From NCBI GenBank assembly GCA_965217125.1, contig OZ244244.1, positions 496,001 through 560,000 on the forward strand: a stretch of DNA of 64,000 nt, read 5' to 3'. Below the pieces are notes generated by a model that searched no databases, was not told where the DNA came from, and saw nothing but the letters and a program-made list of their open reading frames with translations. This DNA is from JAAOIF01 sp965217125. GTDB taxonomy: Bacteria > Pseudomonadota > Gammaproteobacteria > PS1 > Pseudothioglobaceae. Below, in pieces: positions 35,606-43,390 of the stretch (its first letter is position 1; each line of letters opens with the position of its first letter). The position numbers and the translations under genes were made by a program.

Positions 35606-36762
35606 ATTTTTTTCATTTTATGAGGCATACAAATGGTAATGGAGTGAAATTTTTTACTAAGCAAAATGATTTAACTACAATGCTAATATTCGCTTTTGCG
35701 GTGCTAACAATGCCAATCTGGCTTGACCCTATTGGTGCAAATTACCCTGACCTTTTGCAAAAATTTGCAATTTTTGGCATATTTGCTATTGGCTACAATG
35801 TATTATTTGGGTTGACTGGCTATCTCTCTTTTGGGCACGCGGTATTTCTTGGTGTTGGCTCTTATACTGCGGTTTGGTCATTTAAATTGCTAACGATGAA
35901 TGTACTGCCGGCAATTATATTTGCGGTTTTATTGTCTGGCTTAGTGGCAGTTGCCATTGGTTATGTTAGCTTGCGACGCTCTGGAATTTATTTTTCAATT
36001 TTAACTCTAGCTTTCGCACAAATGTTTTATAACCTTGCCTACTCTGTGCTAACACCGATTACAAATGGCGAAACCGGACTCCAACTAACAATAAATGACC
36101 CAAGAATTATTGACAATATGCTTTCCAAAGATGTTGTTAGTGGCTTGCCTTCTACTGAGTTATTTGGCATTTCAATGAATGGTTATTCTGGCTTTTATTT
36201 TTGCGCGGTAATATTAATTATTGCTTTTTTTATTACCTTAAAAATCTTTCGCTCACCTTTTGGGATGAAGCTTAAAGCGATAAAATCAAATCAACATAGA
36301 ATGAAGTACACTGGCTATAACACACGCCCATATTTGATAACAGCATTTGTAATTTCTGGAATGTTTGCTGGCCTTGCGGGCTCGCTACTGGCAGTAACTG
36401 ACCCTCTAGCAGGTGCTGAGAGAATGCAGTGGACTGCATCTGGTGAGGTTATTTTGATGACTATACTTGGTGGTGTTGGCACTCTACTTGGCCCATTACT
36501 TGGAGTTGGCATTATTAAATATCTGGAGAATATTTTTTCCTCAATTAATGATCTGGTATTACATAGTTTTTTCTCATTTATGCCACAGTGGGCTGAGGAT
36601 TTCACGGTTGCTGTCGCCACGCCATTTGTTGGCGAAGGCTGGCATTTAACGCTTGGTTTGCTATTTATGGTTATTGTAATTTTTCTGCCGGGTGGTTTGA
36701 TGGAAGGGTTTCAAAGAATTAAAACTCGTTATTTTAGTAAAAAGGCTAAAGCAACAACCTAG
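35602..36762 (+). CDS. livM: ABC transporter permease, LivM-like
   Basis: Second inner-membrane permease, partner of the LivH-like protein. It shows LQKFAIFGIFAIGYNVLFGL, TGYLSFGHAVFLGVGSYTA and the conserved GGVGTLLGPLLGVGII near the C-terminus. The GTG at 35602 overlaps the upstream stop; an ATG at 35620 is an alternative start. Length 386 is at the long end for the family because of a short N-terminal extension. Confidence 0.9.
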   Translation: MNFFHFMRHTNGNGVKFFTKQNDLTTMLIFAFAVLTMPIWLDPIGANYPDLLQKFAIFGIFAIGYNVLFGLTGYLSFGHAVFLGVGSYTAVWSFKLLTMNVLPAIIFAVLLSGLVAVAIGYVSLRRSGIYFSILTLAFAQMFYNLAYSVLTPITNGETGLQLTINDPRIIDNMLSKDVVSGLPSTELFGISMNGYSGFYFCAVILIIAFFITLKIFRSPFGMKLKAIKSNQHRMKYTGYNTRPYLITAFVISGMFAGLAGSLLAVTDPLAGAERMQWTASGEVILMTILGGVGTLLGPLLGVGIIKYLENIFSSINDLVLHSFFSFMPQWAEDFTVAVATPFVGEGWHLTLGLLFMVIVIFLPGGLMEGFQRIKTRYFSKKAKATT

Positions 36763-36773
36763 CCCAATTAAAT

Positions 36774-37550
36774 ATGAGCCAAATTACATCTAATATTGTT
36801 TTAGAAATAAAAAACGTCAATAAATCTTTTGGCGGGTTGCGTGCATTAAATGATATTAACTTAGCAGTAGAAAGGGGCAAAGTGCACGCGATAATAGGCC
36901 CAAATGGTGCTGGTAAATCGACCCTACTTAATGTTTGCGTTGGGCTAATTATGCCTGACACTGGGGAGGTTATCTTTAATGGTAGCGGCAAAATTATTGG
37001 CAAAAAACCACACGAAATTAATCAAATGGGACTAGCTAGAGTTTTTCAAACACCAGAGATTTTCCCTGATCTTAATTTGCTAGAAAATGTGATGATTCCT
37101 GCTTTTTCAAAACGTGATGGTGCTTTTAACTTTGAGTTATTTAACAGTATGGCTAAGGAAACAGACATTGAAGCAGAAGCCATAAATATGCTAAAAACTG
37201 TTGCTATGGATGACAAAATACATATCCTAGCTAAAAGTTTATCACGCGGTGATAAACGCCGTCTTGAGCTCGCAATGTGCTTAGTACAACATCCGCAACT
37301 TTTATTACTAGATGAACCTACCGCAGGCATGGCTAGGCACGACACCAATAAAACTGTTGAGCTATTACAGCAAATCAAAGAAACTGGTATGACTAAAATT
37401 ATTATTGAACATGATATGCATGTGGTATTTAGCGTAGCAGATACTATATCAGTGCTCTCTCAAGGTGCTATTATTGCATCAGGAACACCAGATGAAATTC
37501 GTGGTAATCTTTTAGTACAAGAGGCGTATCTTGGCGGTGCAGAATTATGA
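36774..37550 (+). CDS. livG: ABC transporter ATP-binding protein, LivG-like
   Basis: Cytosolic ATPase of the HAAT-type importer. Walker A is GPNGAGKST, the signature region is unusual (KSLSRGDKRRLELAMCL in place of LSxGQ), Walker B is LLLLDEPTAGMA and the switch His is in IIIEHDMHVVF. Length 258. The SRGDKR signature differs from the canonical LSYGEQR-like sequence at the glycine context but keeps the Ser-x-Gly core. It overlaps the next ATPase gene by 4 bp. Confidence 0.92.
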   Translation: MSQITSNIVLEIKNVNKSFGGLRALNDINLAVERGKVHAIIGPNGAGKSTLLNVCVGLIMPDTGEVIFNGSGKIIGKKPHEINQMGLARVFQTPEIFPDLNLLENVMIPAFSKRDGAFNFELFNSMAKETDIEAEAINMLKTVAMDDKIHILAKSLSRGDKRRLELAMCLVQHPQLLLLDEPTAGMARHDTNKTVELLQQIKETGMTKIIIEHDMHVVFSVADTISVLSQGAIIASGTPDEIRGNLLVQEAYLGGAEL

Positions 37551-38302
37551 GTTCTACAACAAACTCACATCTTAGTACTACTGCTAGTGATCCTAATACC
37601 GCATTTTTCTCGTGCCGAGATATACACTCTTATTATGGGGAGAGTTATATTGTTCAAGGGGTTAGCTTTGACATTCATGAAGGCGAAATTGTGGCATTGC
37701 TTGGTAGAAATGGCGCTGGTAAAACTAGCACCCTACGCTCTATTGCTCGTGCTTCACAGCCGGAGTTAAGAAAAGGCGAAATTTGGCTTGATAATCAGCC
37801 TCTGCACACTATGGAAGATTATCAAGTGGCACAATTAGGCGTTGGTATAGTTCCAGAAGACCGTTGTATTATTAGTGGTTTAAGTGTTGAAGAAAATTTA
37901 CAACTAGCACAAATTGCAAAACCTATAGGCTGGTCTTTAGCGCGCATTTATGAGCATTTTCCTCATCTTGATAAGAGGCGTCATCAAGAAGGTACCACTC
38001 TTTCTGGCGGCGAGCAACAAATGCTTGCAGTAGCACGTGCACTTGCACGCGATATTAAATTATTATTGCTTGATGAGCCTTATGAAGGCTTGGCACCGGT
38101 GATTGTGCACGAAATTGAAAAAATTCTTATTGGCATTAAAAAACTTGGTATCACCACCATTATTGTTGAGCAAAATGCGGTTGCTGCCCTTCGTCTAGCA
38201 GACCGGGCTTTAATTTTAGACACCGGTGTTATTGTGTTTGATGGCACCGCACAAGAATTACTTGATAACAAAAAATTAAGACACCAATATTTAGCAATTT
38301 GA
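37547..38302 (+). CDS. livF: ABC transporter ATP-binding protein, LivF-like
   Basis: Second cytosolic ATPase of the importer. Walker A GRNGAGKTS, signature LSGGEQQMLAVARAL, Walker B LLLLDEPYEGLAP, and switch region IIVEQNAVAALRLADRAL. It has an N-terminal extension of about 20 residues before the ATPase fold. Length 251. The ATG overlaps the LivG-like stop (ATGA), and the regulator gene follows 9 bp later. Confidence 0.92.
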   Translation: MSSTTNSHLSTTASDPNTAFFSCRDIHSYYGESYIVQGVSFDIHEGEIVALLGRNGAGKTSTLRSIARASQPELRKGEIWLDNQPLHTMEDYQVAQLGVGIVPEDRCIISGLSVEENLQLAQIAKPIGWSLARIYEHFPHLDKRRHQEGTTLSGGEQQMLAVARALARDIKLLLLDEPYEGLAPVIVHEIEKILIGIKKLGITTIIVEQNAVAALRLADRALILDTGVIVFDGTAQELLDNKKLRHQYLAI

Positions 38303-38311
38303 CTAACTGAT

Positions 38312-39028
38312 ATGAACCCTGATTTTGAAATTAAACAAAGCACACTATCTTTGCAAGTGTTTCAAAAAATTAAAGAGGGTATTATTAATGGCACCATAGC
38401 ACAAGGGCAGAAAATGGGTGAAGCTAATTTAGCAAAAACATATAATGTCAGCAGAGGTCCCTTACGCGAAGCTTTGCACAAACTTGAATACATTAATTTA
38501 ATTAAACGCACACCTAATTCTGGCTCCAGGGTAGTTACCCTAGATTATGCTACAATGCGTGATGTTTATCAGATGCGTGAGGCAATGGAAGGTTTTGCGA
38601 CCCGTCTTGCAACTACTGCTATGGCACAAGCTGATATTGATGGTTTATATGACTTATTAACCAAGCACAAAAAATCAATTAAACAAGCAGACGGCAAAGT
38701 ATATTTTCAAAAAGAAGGCAATGTGGACTTTCATTATTATATTTTTTCTAAATGTAAAAACCAATGGCTGATTGATTATCTTAATGATAAATTGTATCAA
38801 ATATTAAGGATGTGTCGTTATTTTAGTAGCCAAATACCGATAAGAGTAAGTACGGCATTACATGATCATAACGCAATTGTAAATGCTATTAATGATCGCG
38901 ATCCTGAATTTACTGAAATATTAATGAGGCGTCATGTCAAGGACGCATGGAGAATAGTGGAAAATATGTTTAATACAGAAGGGCAGCCTTATAACTGCAC
39001 TAAAAATACTAAGATTAGTGCCTTATGA
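38312..39028 (+). CDS. GntR family transcriptional regulator, FCD subfamily
   Basis: 238 residues. The N-terminal winged helix is visible at about 12-75 (QVFQKIKEGIINGTIAQGQK, YNVSRGPLREALHKLEYINL), followed by the all-helical FCD ligand domain with MREAMEGFATRLA and the metal-binding His residues in HYYIF and LHDHNAIVNAI. FCD regulators usually bind organic acids and repress their own operon. Its stop overlaps the start of the methylisocitrate-lyase-like gene by 4 bp, which suggests the ligand is related to that enzyme's substrate or product. Confidence 0.88.
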   Translation: MNPDFEIKQSTLSLQVFQKIKEGIINGTIAQGQKMGEANLAKTYNVSRGPLREALHKLEYINLIKRTPNSGSRVVTLDYATMRDVYQMREAMEGFATRLATTAMAQADIDGLYDLLTKHKKSIKQADGKVYFQKEGNVDFHYYIFSKCKNQWLIDYLNDKLYQILRMCRYFSSQIPIRVSTALHDHNAIVNAINDRDPEFTEILMRRHVKDAWRIVENMFNTEGQPYNCTKNTKISAL

Positions 39029-39360
39029 GTAATGGCAAAAAATTTAAGCAATTAGTTGCGAGTAGCAAGCCTTTGCAAATTGTTGGCACTGTTAACGCTT
39101 ATAGTGCTGTGGTAGCAGAAAAGGTTGACCACCGATCAATTTACCTATCTGGTGGCGGGGTTGTTGCTTGCTCTTTGGGGGTTCCAGACTTAGCTATTAG
39201 CACATTGCACGATGTGCTAGAAGATGCAAGGCGCATTACTAATGTGAGCAGTTTGCCGCTACTTGTTGATGTTGATACCGGCTGGGGAGGAGTTTTTAAT
39301 ATTGCTCGTTGCGTAAAAGATATGACTAAAAGCGGTGTTGCAGCTATTCATATTGAAGAT
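39025..39360 (+). pseudogene. Methylisocitrate lyase / PEP mutase superfamily gene, truncated by IS remnant
   Basis: The first 112 codons match the isocitrate lyase/PEP mutase family closely and look PrpB-like: PLQIVGTVNAYSAVVAEK, RSIYLSGGGVVACSLGVPDL, LPLLVDVDTGWGG and the stretch AAIHIED. At codon 113 the frame runs into the transposase core of IS copy B (VEKTKDKLK...), so the open frame to 39741 is a chimera. The remaining roughly 60 percent of the enzyme, including the conserved CGH motif, is missing and does not reappear beyond the IS. The operon has therefore lost this enzyme locally. Confidence 0.85.
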
Positions 39361-40034
39361 GTAGAAAAAACTAAAGACAAGCTGAAAACCTGTGGGCAGG
39401 TGTATGCCGATAGTGCTTATGCTAATAAAAAAAATGATGAAAAGCTCGGCAAACAAAATAATAAAGTTCTGCACCGTGCTTATAGAAACAAGCCATTAAC
39501 CAAACAACAGAAACAACAAAATAAACAACGCTCATCTATTCGCTATATTGTTGAACGCACCTTTGGAGACCACTGCATTAACCCAGCACAATTTATACCC
39601 CTCAAGGGGGCACTGAACAGAGTGAAACGCATAAAACAGCACCTTTTTTACCCAAAAATTCGGCAAATAACCAGCTATTCTTCTTATTTTTGGGTAAAAA
39701 ATGCACTATTTTCCGCATTCCCTAAATCGCACTGGGTTTAGGCAAGGCAAGATACCTTGGGATAGAGAGAAACAAAACCAGAGCACAGCTTATTGCCATG
39801 AGTCATAACCTAAAAACTGGGATGAATATTTTTAAACAGATGCGAAATTTGCAAGATTGTTGCGTCTAATGAGTAGTAAAAGGCTAAAAATAGAGAAATA
39901 AAGCGACAAAATCCAAATAAATCAAAGATTTTTTAGATTTTTATGGAGAAAATAGGGATTTTTTAGAAAATATTTTTGAAAAAAACATGAAGGTTGAAAT
40001 CAAGATGAAAAATTATGAATTATGCAAAGGTCTC
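39360..40034 (+). mobile_element. IS5-like element remnant, copy B (left end missing, rearranged)
   Basis: 39360-39566 is the same as 32264-32470 of copy A (transposase core). Then comes a segment starting CCACTGCATTAACCCAG (39570-39586), the block 39596-39738 that in copy A lies upstream of the transposase (31941-32083), and finally 39739-40034, nearly identical to the right end of copy A, ending in the complement of GAGACCTTTGCA. The left end is missing because the element is fused into the lyase-like gene. The order of segments differs from copy A, so at least one of them is scrambled. Confidence 0.8.
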
Positions 40035-40057
40035 TTATTATTTTATAGGTTTTAAAC

Positions 40058-40711
40058 ATGAATACAATCAAACAAATGTTTATTTTACAACAACAGTTGA
40101 ACGATAATACTAATGGCACTATTTGGACTGAAGGTGCAACTAAAGAAGGGCGGCATATTTCATGGCTGCGTTGTATTTATATGGAGGCGGCTGAGGCGAT
40201 TGATTCGTTTAACTGGAAGCACTGGAAAGATATTGAAGCCCAGCCTGATTTGGATAATGCTAAGGTTGAATTAGTCGATATTTGGCATTTTATTATGTCT
40301 GAGGCAATTCATTTTGGCGACACACAATTTGCCGATAAATATATTGATATGCAGCCTGAAAAAGCAATTAACCCTGAATTGACGGTTGAAATTCTTGAGA
40401 AAATAGTGGCATTAGCCGCAAGTGCAAATGTCGATAAATCACAAAATGAACTGTATCGTATAACTGATTTATTTTTTAGCGCTTTAGCAACTATGAAGAT
40501 GGATGTATCAGAGCTATATCGGCGTTATTTAGTTAAAAACCAACTAAATGCCTTTAGACAAAAACACGGTTATAAGCACGGCACTTATATTAAGATTTGG
40601 AATGGCGTTGAGGATAATGTGATTGCTTATAATATTATGGAAAAGCAGCCAAATCTAAGCCCAAAAGAGCTCTATCAGCAACTTGAAAAACAATATCAAA
40701 CCCTTGATTAA
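40058..40711 (+). CDS. Dimeric all-alpha dUTP diphosphatase
   Basis: Hydrolyses dUTP (and often dUDP) to dUMP to keep uracil out of DNA. It belongs to the all-helical MazG-like superfamily seen in trypanosomes, Campylobacter and some phages, not the trimeric Dut family. Metal-binding motifs are visible: EAAEAIDSFNWKHWK near residue 45 and VELVDIWHFIMSEAI near residue 70, plus NAFRQKHGYKHGTY near the C-terminus. Length 217. It is the first gene after IS copy B and its 3' end overlaps selD. Confidence 0.85.
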   Translation: MNTIKQMFILQQQLNDNTNGTIWTEGATKEGRHISWLRCIYMEAAEAIDSFNWKHWKDIEAQPDLDNAKVELVDIWHFIMSEAIHFGDTQFADKYIDMQPEKAINPELTVEILEKIVALAASANVDKSQNELYRITDLFFSALATMKMDVSELYRRYLVKNQLNAFRQKHGYKHGTYIKIWNGVEDNVIAYNIMEKQPNLSPKELYQQLEKQYQTLD

Positions 40712-41735
40712 ACTCACCGAATATAGCCATGGACAGGGCTGCGGTTGCAAAATATCGCCCAAGCTTTTAGATAGTATTTTAATATCATCTATAGATGAAA
40801 CAAATCACCCCAATCTGTTAGTAGGCAATGATTCGCGTGATGATGCCGCAGTATATGACCTTGGTAATGGTGAGGCGGTGATTAGCACCACTGATTTTTT
40901 TATGCCGATTGTTGATGACCCTGCTACATTTGGGCGTATTGCTGCTGCCAATGCCATCAGCGATATTTATGCTATGGGCGGCACGCCAATTATGGCTATC
41001 AGCGTGTTTGGCTGGCCGATTAACAAACTACACGCCCAAATCGCACAACAGGTAATTGAAGGCGGTCGCAGTGCTTGTCAGGCGGCAGGCATCATCTTAG
41101 CAGGAGGGCATAGTATTGATTCTCATGAGCCAATTTTTGGCTTGGCAGTAACTGGGCGCGTAAAAATTAAGCAACTCAAGCAAAATTCTACCGCACAAGT
41201 TGGCGATAAAATCTACCTGACTAAGCCCTTAGGTATTGGCATTTTAACCACAGCACAAAAGCAAGCAAAAATCAGCAAAGCAGATGAGCTAATCGCCATT
41301 GAAACCATGTGCCAACTCAATGATATTGGCGCTAAATTAGCAAGCATTGCTGGGGTAGATGCCATGACTGATGTTAGCGGCTTTGGGCTGGCAGGGCATT
41401 TATCAGAAGTTTGCTTAGGCTCTAAGGTATCAGCCGTGATTGATTATCAAAAAATAGCAATTTTGCCTAATATCCAACACTATATTGCCGCTGGCTGCTC
41501 GCCCGGTGGCGCTAAACGCAATTTTGAAAGTTATGCCCATCACTTGGGCCACATCAATTGTGAGGTGCGAGCGATTATATGCGACCCACAAACTAATGGC
41601 GGATTATTGATAATGGTAGCACCAGCAGCACAAATGCAATTTCAGCAAATAATGCAAGCAGCAGGATATAATTTACAGGCGATTGGCGAGATTATTGCCA
41701 CAAATCACCACAAACCACTAATTCAAATAATATGA
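40683..41735 (+). CDS. selD: Selenophosphate synthase SelD
   Basis: Makes selenophosphate from selenide and ATP, the selenium donor for MnmH and for selenocysteine. The catalytic site is the Cys form (HGQGCGCKISP; first Cys corresponds to E. coli Cys17). Other motifs: GNDSRDDAAVYDLG, TTDFFMPIVDDP and DPQTNGGLLI. No ATG fits; the frame uses TTG. A second TTG at 40704 would give MIKLTEYSHGQGCG, close to the usual N-terminus, and is the likelier start. The gene overlaps the dUTPase gene and overlaps mnmH by 4 bp. Confidence 0.92.
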   Translation: MKNNIKPLIKLTEYSHGQGCGCKISPKLLDSILISSIDETNHPNLLVGNDSRDDAAVYDLGNGEAVISTTDFFMPIVDDPATFGRIAAANAISDIYAMGGTPIMAISVFGWPINKLHAQIAQQVIEGGRSACQAAGIILAGGHSIDSHEPIFGLAVTGRVKIKQLKQNSTAQVGDKIYLTKPLGIGILTTAQKQAKISKADELIAIETMCQLNDIGAKLASIAGVDAMTDVSGFGLAGHLSEVCLGSKVSAVIDYQKIAILPNIQHYIAAGCSPGGAKRNFESYAHHLGHINCEVRAIICDPQTNGGLLIMVAPAAQMQFQQIMQAAGYNLQAIGEIIATNHHKPLIQII

Positions 41736-42901
41736 ACAAACTCAGTCAAATATGTGATTTTACTCAATTATTTACCAATAATACGCCGCTAATTGATACT
41801 CGTGCACCGCTTGAATTTGAACACGGTGCTTTTCCAAATACGCAAAACCTGCCACTAATAAACAACCAACAGCGCCAACAAATTGGTATTTGTTATAAAA
41901 ACAAGGGGCAACAGCAGGCACTTGATTTAGGGCATAAATTAGTGCGCGGCGCGGCAAAACAAGCGCGTATTTCTGCTTGGCTTGAATTTATTAAAAATAA
42001 CCCAAATGGGGCGCTTTATTGCTTTCGTGGTGGTTTGCGCTCACAAATCACCCAACAATGGATATTCGAGGCATCTGGCATTAATTATCCACTTATTAAA
42101 GGCGGCTACAAGGCGTTGCGGCGATTTTTGATTGATGAAATACAGCGTATTATCAGCCTAAGTTCACCTTTAGTGCTCGGCGGACCGACCGGCTCTGGCA
42201 AAACCCTATTACTAAATAAAATCAATCATAAAATTGATTTAGAAAGCTTGGCTAATCACCGTGGTTCAGCGTTTGGTAACACCACCACCAAACAACCCAC
42301 ACAAATTAATTTTGAAAACGCCTTAGCCATTGCATTGATAAAGAAACAAAATAATCCTCATTTGTTGATTGAAGATGAGGGGGCAAATATCGGCACAGTG
42401 CATATTCCCAAATGTGTGCAAAACAAAACTGCTAAGGCGGATTTAATTTTGTTAAAAACCCCATTAGCACAGCGTATTAAAATCAACATAGATGCTTATG
42501 TTATCAATATGTATGCAGATTTTAAGGCACAAGATTATAAAAATGGCTTTGATAATTTTGCTAATTATTGGCTAAAAAGTTTGGATAAAATTCAAAAAAG
42601 ATTAGGCTTAGAGTCTTACAAAAGCTTGCACAAATTGCTTGTATATGCGCTTGCTCAATACCAAAATAAAGGCGAAGTATACGGCTTTTACCCGCTAATT
42701 TCATCTTTATTGCTTGATTATTACGACCCAATGTATGCCTACCAAATCAAAAATAAATCTACCCGTATTGTGTTTCAAGGCAACGCAACGCAGGTGCTTG
42801 AATATTTAGCCCAAAAACAGAAAACAGAGAGGCAGAGAACAGAAAACAGAGAACAGAAAACAGATAACAGAATAGAGCAAAATCAAGAGCGGCGCCATTA
42901 G
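41732..42901 (+). CDS. mnmH: tRNA 2-selenouridine synthase MnmH (SelU/YbbB)
   Basis: Replaces sulfur by selenium in the wobble 2-thiouridine of certain tRNAs, using selenophosphate from SelD. A rhodanese domain with active Cys97 (ALYCFRGGLRSQ) is followed by a P-loop domain (GGPTGSGKT, residues 150-158). The start overlaps the selD stop (ATGA). The last about 25 codons (KTERQRTENREQKTDNR...) are encoded by a CAGAGAACAGA-type simple repeat and the stop codon lies at the start of an intergenic repeat, so the natural C-terminus has been replaced or extended. The catalytic domains are intact. Confidence 0.92.
   Translation: MNKLSQICDFTQLFTNNTPLIDTRAPLEFEHGAFPNTQNLPLINNQQRQQIGICYKNKGQQQALDLGHKLVRGAAKQARISAWLEFIKNNPNGALYCFRGGLRSQITQQWIFEASGINYPLIKGGYKALRRFLIDEIQRIISLSSPLVLGGPTGSGKTLLLNKINHKIDLESLANHRGSAFGNTTTKQPTQINFENALAIALIKKQNNPHLLIEDEGANIGTVHIPKCVQNKTAKADLILLKTPLAQRIKINIDAYVINMYADFKAQDYKNGFDNFANYWLKSLDKIQKRLGLESYKSLHKLLVYALAQYQNKGEVYGFYPLISSLLLDYYDPMYAYQIKNKSTRIVFQGNATQVLEYLAQKQKTERQRTENREQKTDNRIEQNQERRH
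42817..42873 (+). repeat. CAGAGA/CAGAAAA-type purine-rich simple repeat within mnmH 3' end
   Basis: An imperfect purine-rich tract built of CAGAAAACAGAGA-like units. It is in frame with mnmH and supplies its Lys/Arg/Glu/Asn-rich tail. The same kind of tract occurs at 61217-61340 next to the second copy of the intergenic repeat. Confidence 0.75.
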
Positions 42902-42980
42902 AACCGTTTGTGCATTTGGTAATGCGACTTCAGTCGCATCTATGCTTGTATTGAGGCGATTTTTGCCATAGTGCAGGGTG
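42894..42980 (+). repeat. Partial copy of the GCCATTAGAACCGTTTGTG intergenic repeat
   Basis: Begins with the same GCCATTAGAACCGTTTGTG as the full copies at 43014 and 60984, then continues differently, with an 8-bp hairpin ATGCGACT-TC-AGTCGCAT and a later GGCGATTTTTGCCA that resembles the 3' half of the family. It overlaps the mnmH stop codon. Confidence 0.6.
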
Positions 42981-43013
42981 TTGGTGGAAAAAGCAGAGCA
43001 AGTAAAGAGCAAT

Positions 43014-43213
43014 GCCATTAGAACCGTTTGTGTATCTTTTATATCATATCGTCTGTTTAGGGGAGGGCTGGGTAGATTTTACCTCAACTCGAGAACTCGG
43101 AGGCCTCCCCTAAGACCCCACCCTATATAGTTTATCAAAATCGGGCTTCGCCCTATCGCCTGAACGGCGATTTTTGCCACTGTCGCATTGAGGATTGGGG
43201 CGTAATTATATTT
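43014..43213 (+). repeat. Structured intergenic repeat, copy 1
   Basis: About 200 bp sharing most of its sequence with 60984-61208: a start GCCATTAGAAC.GTTTGTG, TCATATCGTCTGTTT, CCTCAACTCGAGA, TTTATCAAAATCGGGCTTCG and GAGGATTGGGGCGTAATTA. Three hairpins are visible: AGGGGAGG (43059-43066) with CCTCCCCT (43104-43111), GGGC-TTC-GCCC (43143-43153), and ATCGCC-TGAAC-GGCGAT followed by TTTT (43155-43175), the last resembling an intrinsic terminator. It may end mnmH transcription. With the partial copy it fills the gap between mnmH and the small ORF at 43290. Confidence 0.75.
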
Positions 43214-43289
43214 GTTTTTTTGAGAGTAGATAATGTAATTCTCTATAGTGTAAAATTTAAAGGAATTAATAAAATAAAGGAATTATTAA

Positions 43290-43388
43290 ATGAAAATCAC
43301 ACAAAAAAATATAACTGATATGCCCAGCATTTCAACCAGCGTTGCTAAGGTGACAAATGCTCAAGTGTTTAATAAAAGACAGGGGTAA
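43290..43388 (+). CDS. Small leader ORF (32 codons) before the TolC-like gene
   Basis: ATG at 43290 preceded by AAAGGA, a proper ribosome site, and ending in TAA two bases before the ATG of the TolC-like gene. It encodes MKITQKNITDMPSIS followed by a Ser/Val/Asn-rich stretch, ending KRQG. There is no signal peptide or recognised domain. Tight spacing and a good ribosome site support translation, perhaps as a leader peptide or small partner of the downstream outer-membrane protein. It could also be chance. Confidence 0.45.
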   Translation: MKITQKNITDMPSISTSVAKVTNAQVFNKRQG

Positions 43389-43390
43389 AT

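Noticed and set aside
42817..42873. CRISPR-like direct repeats
   Set aside because: Units are short, imperfect, purine-only and without spacers; they are a simple repeat.
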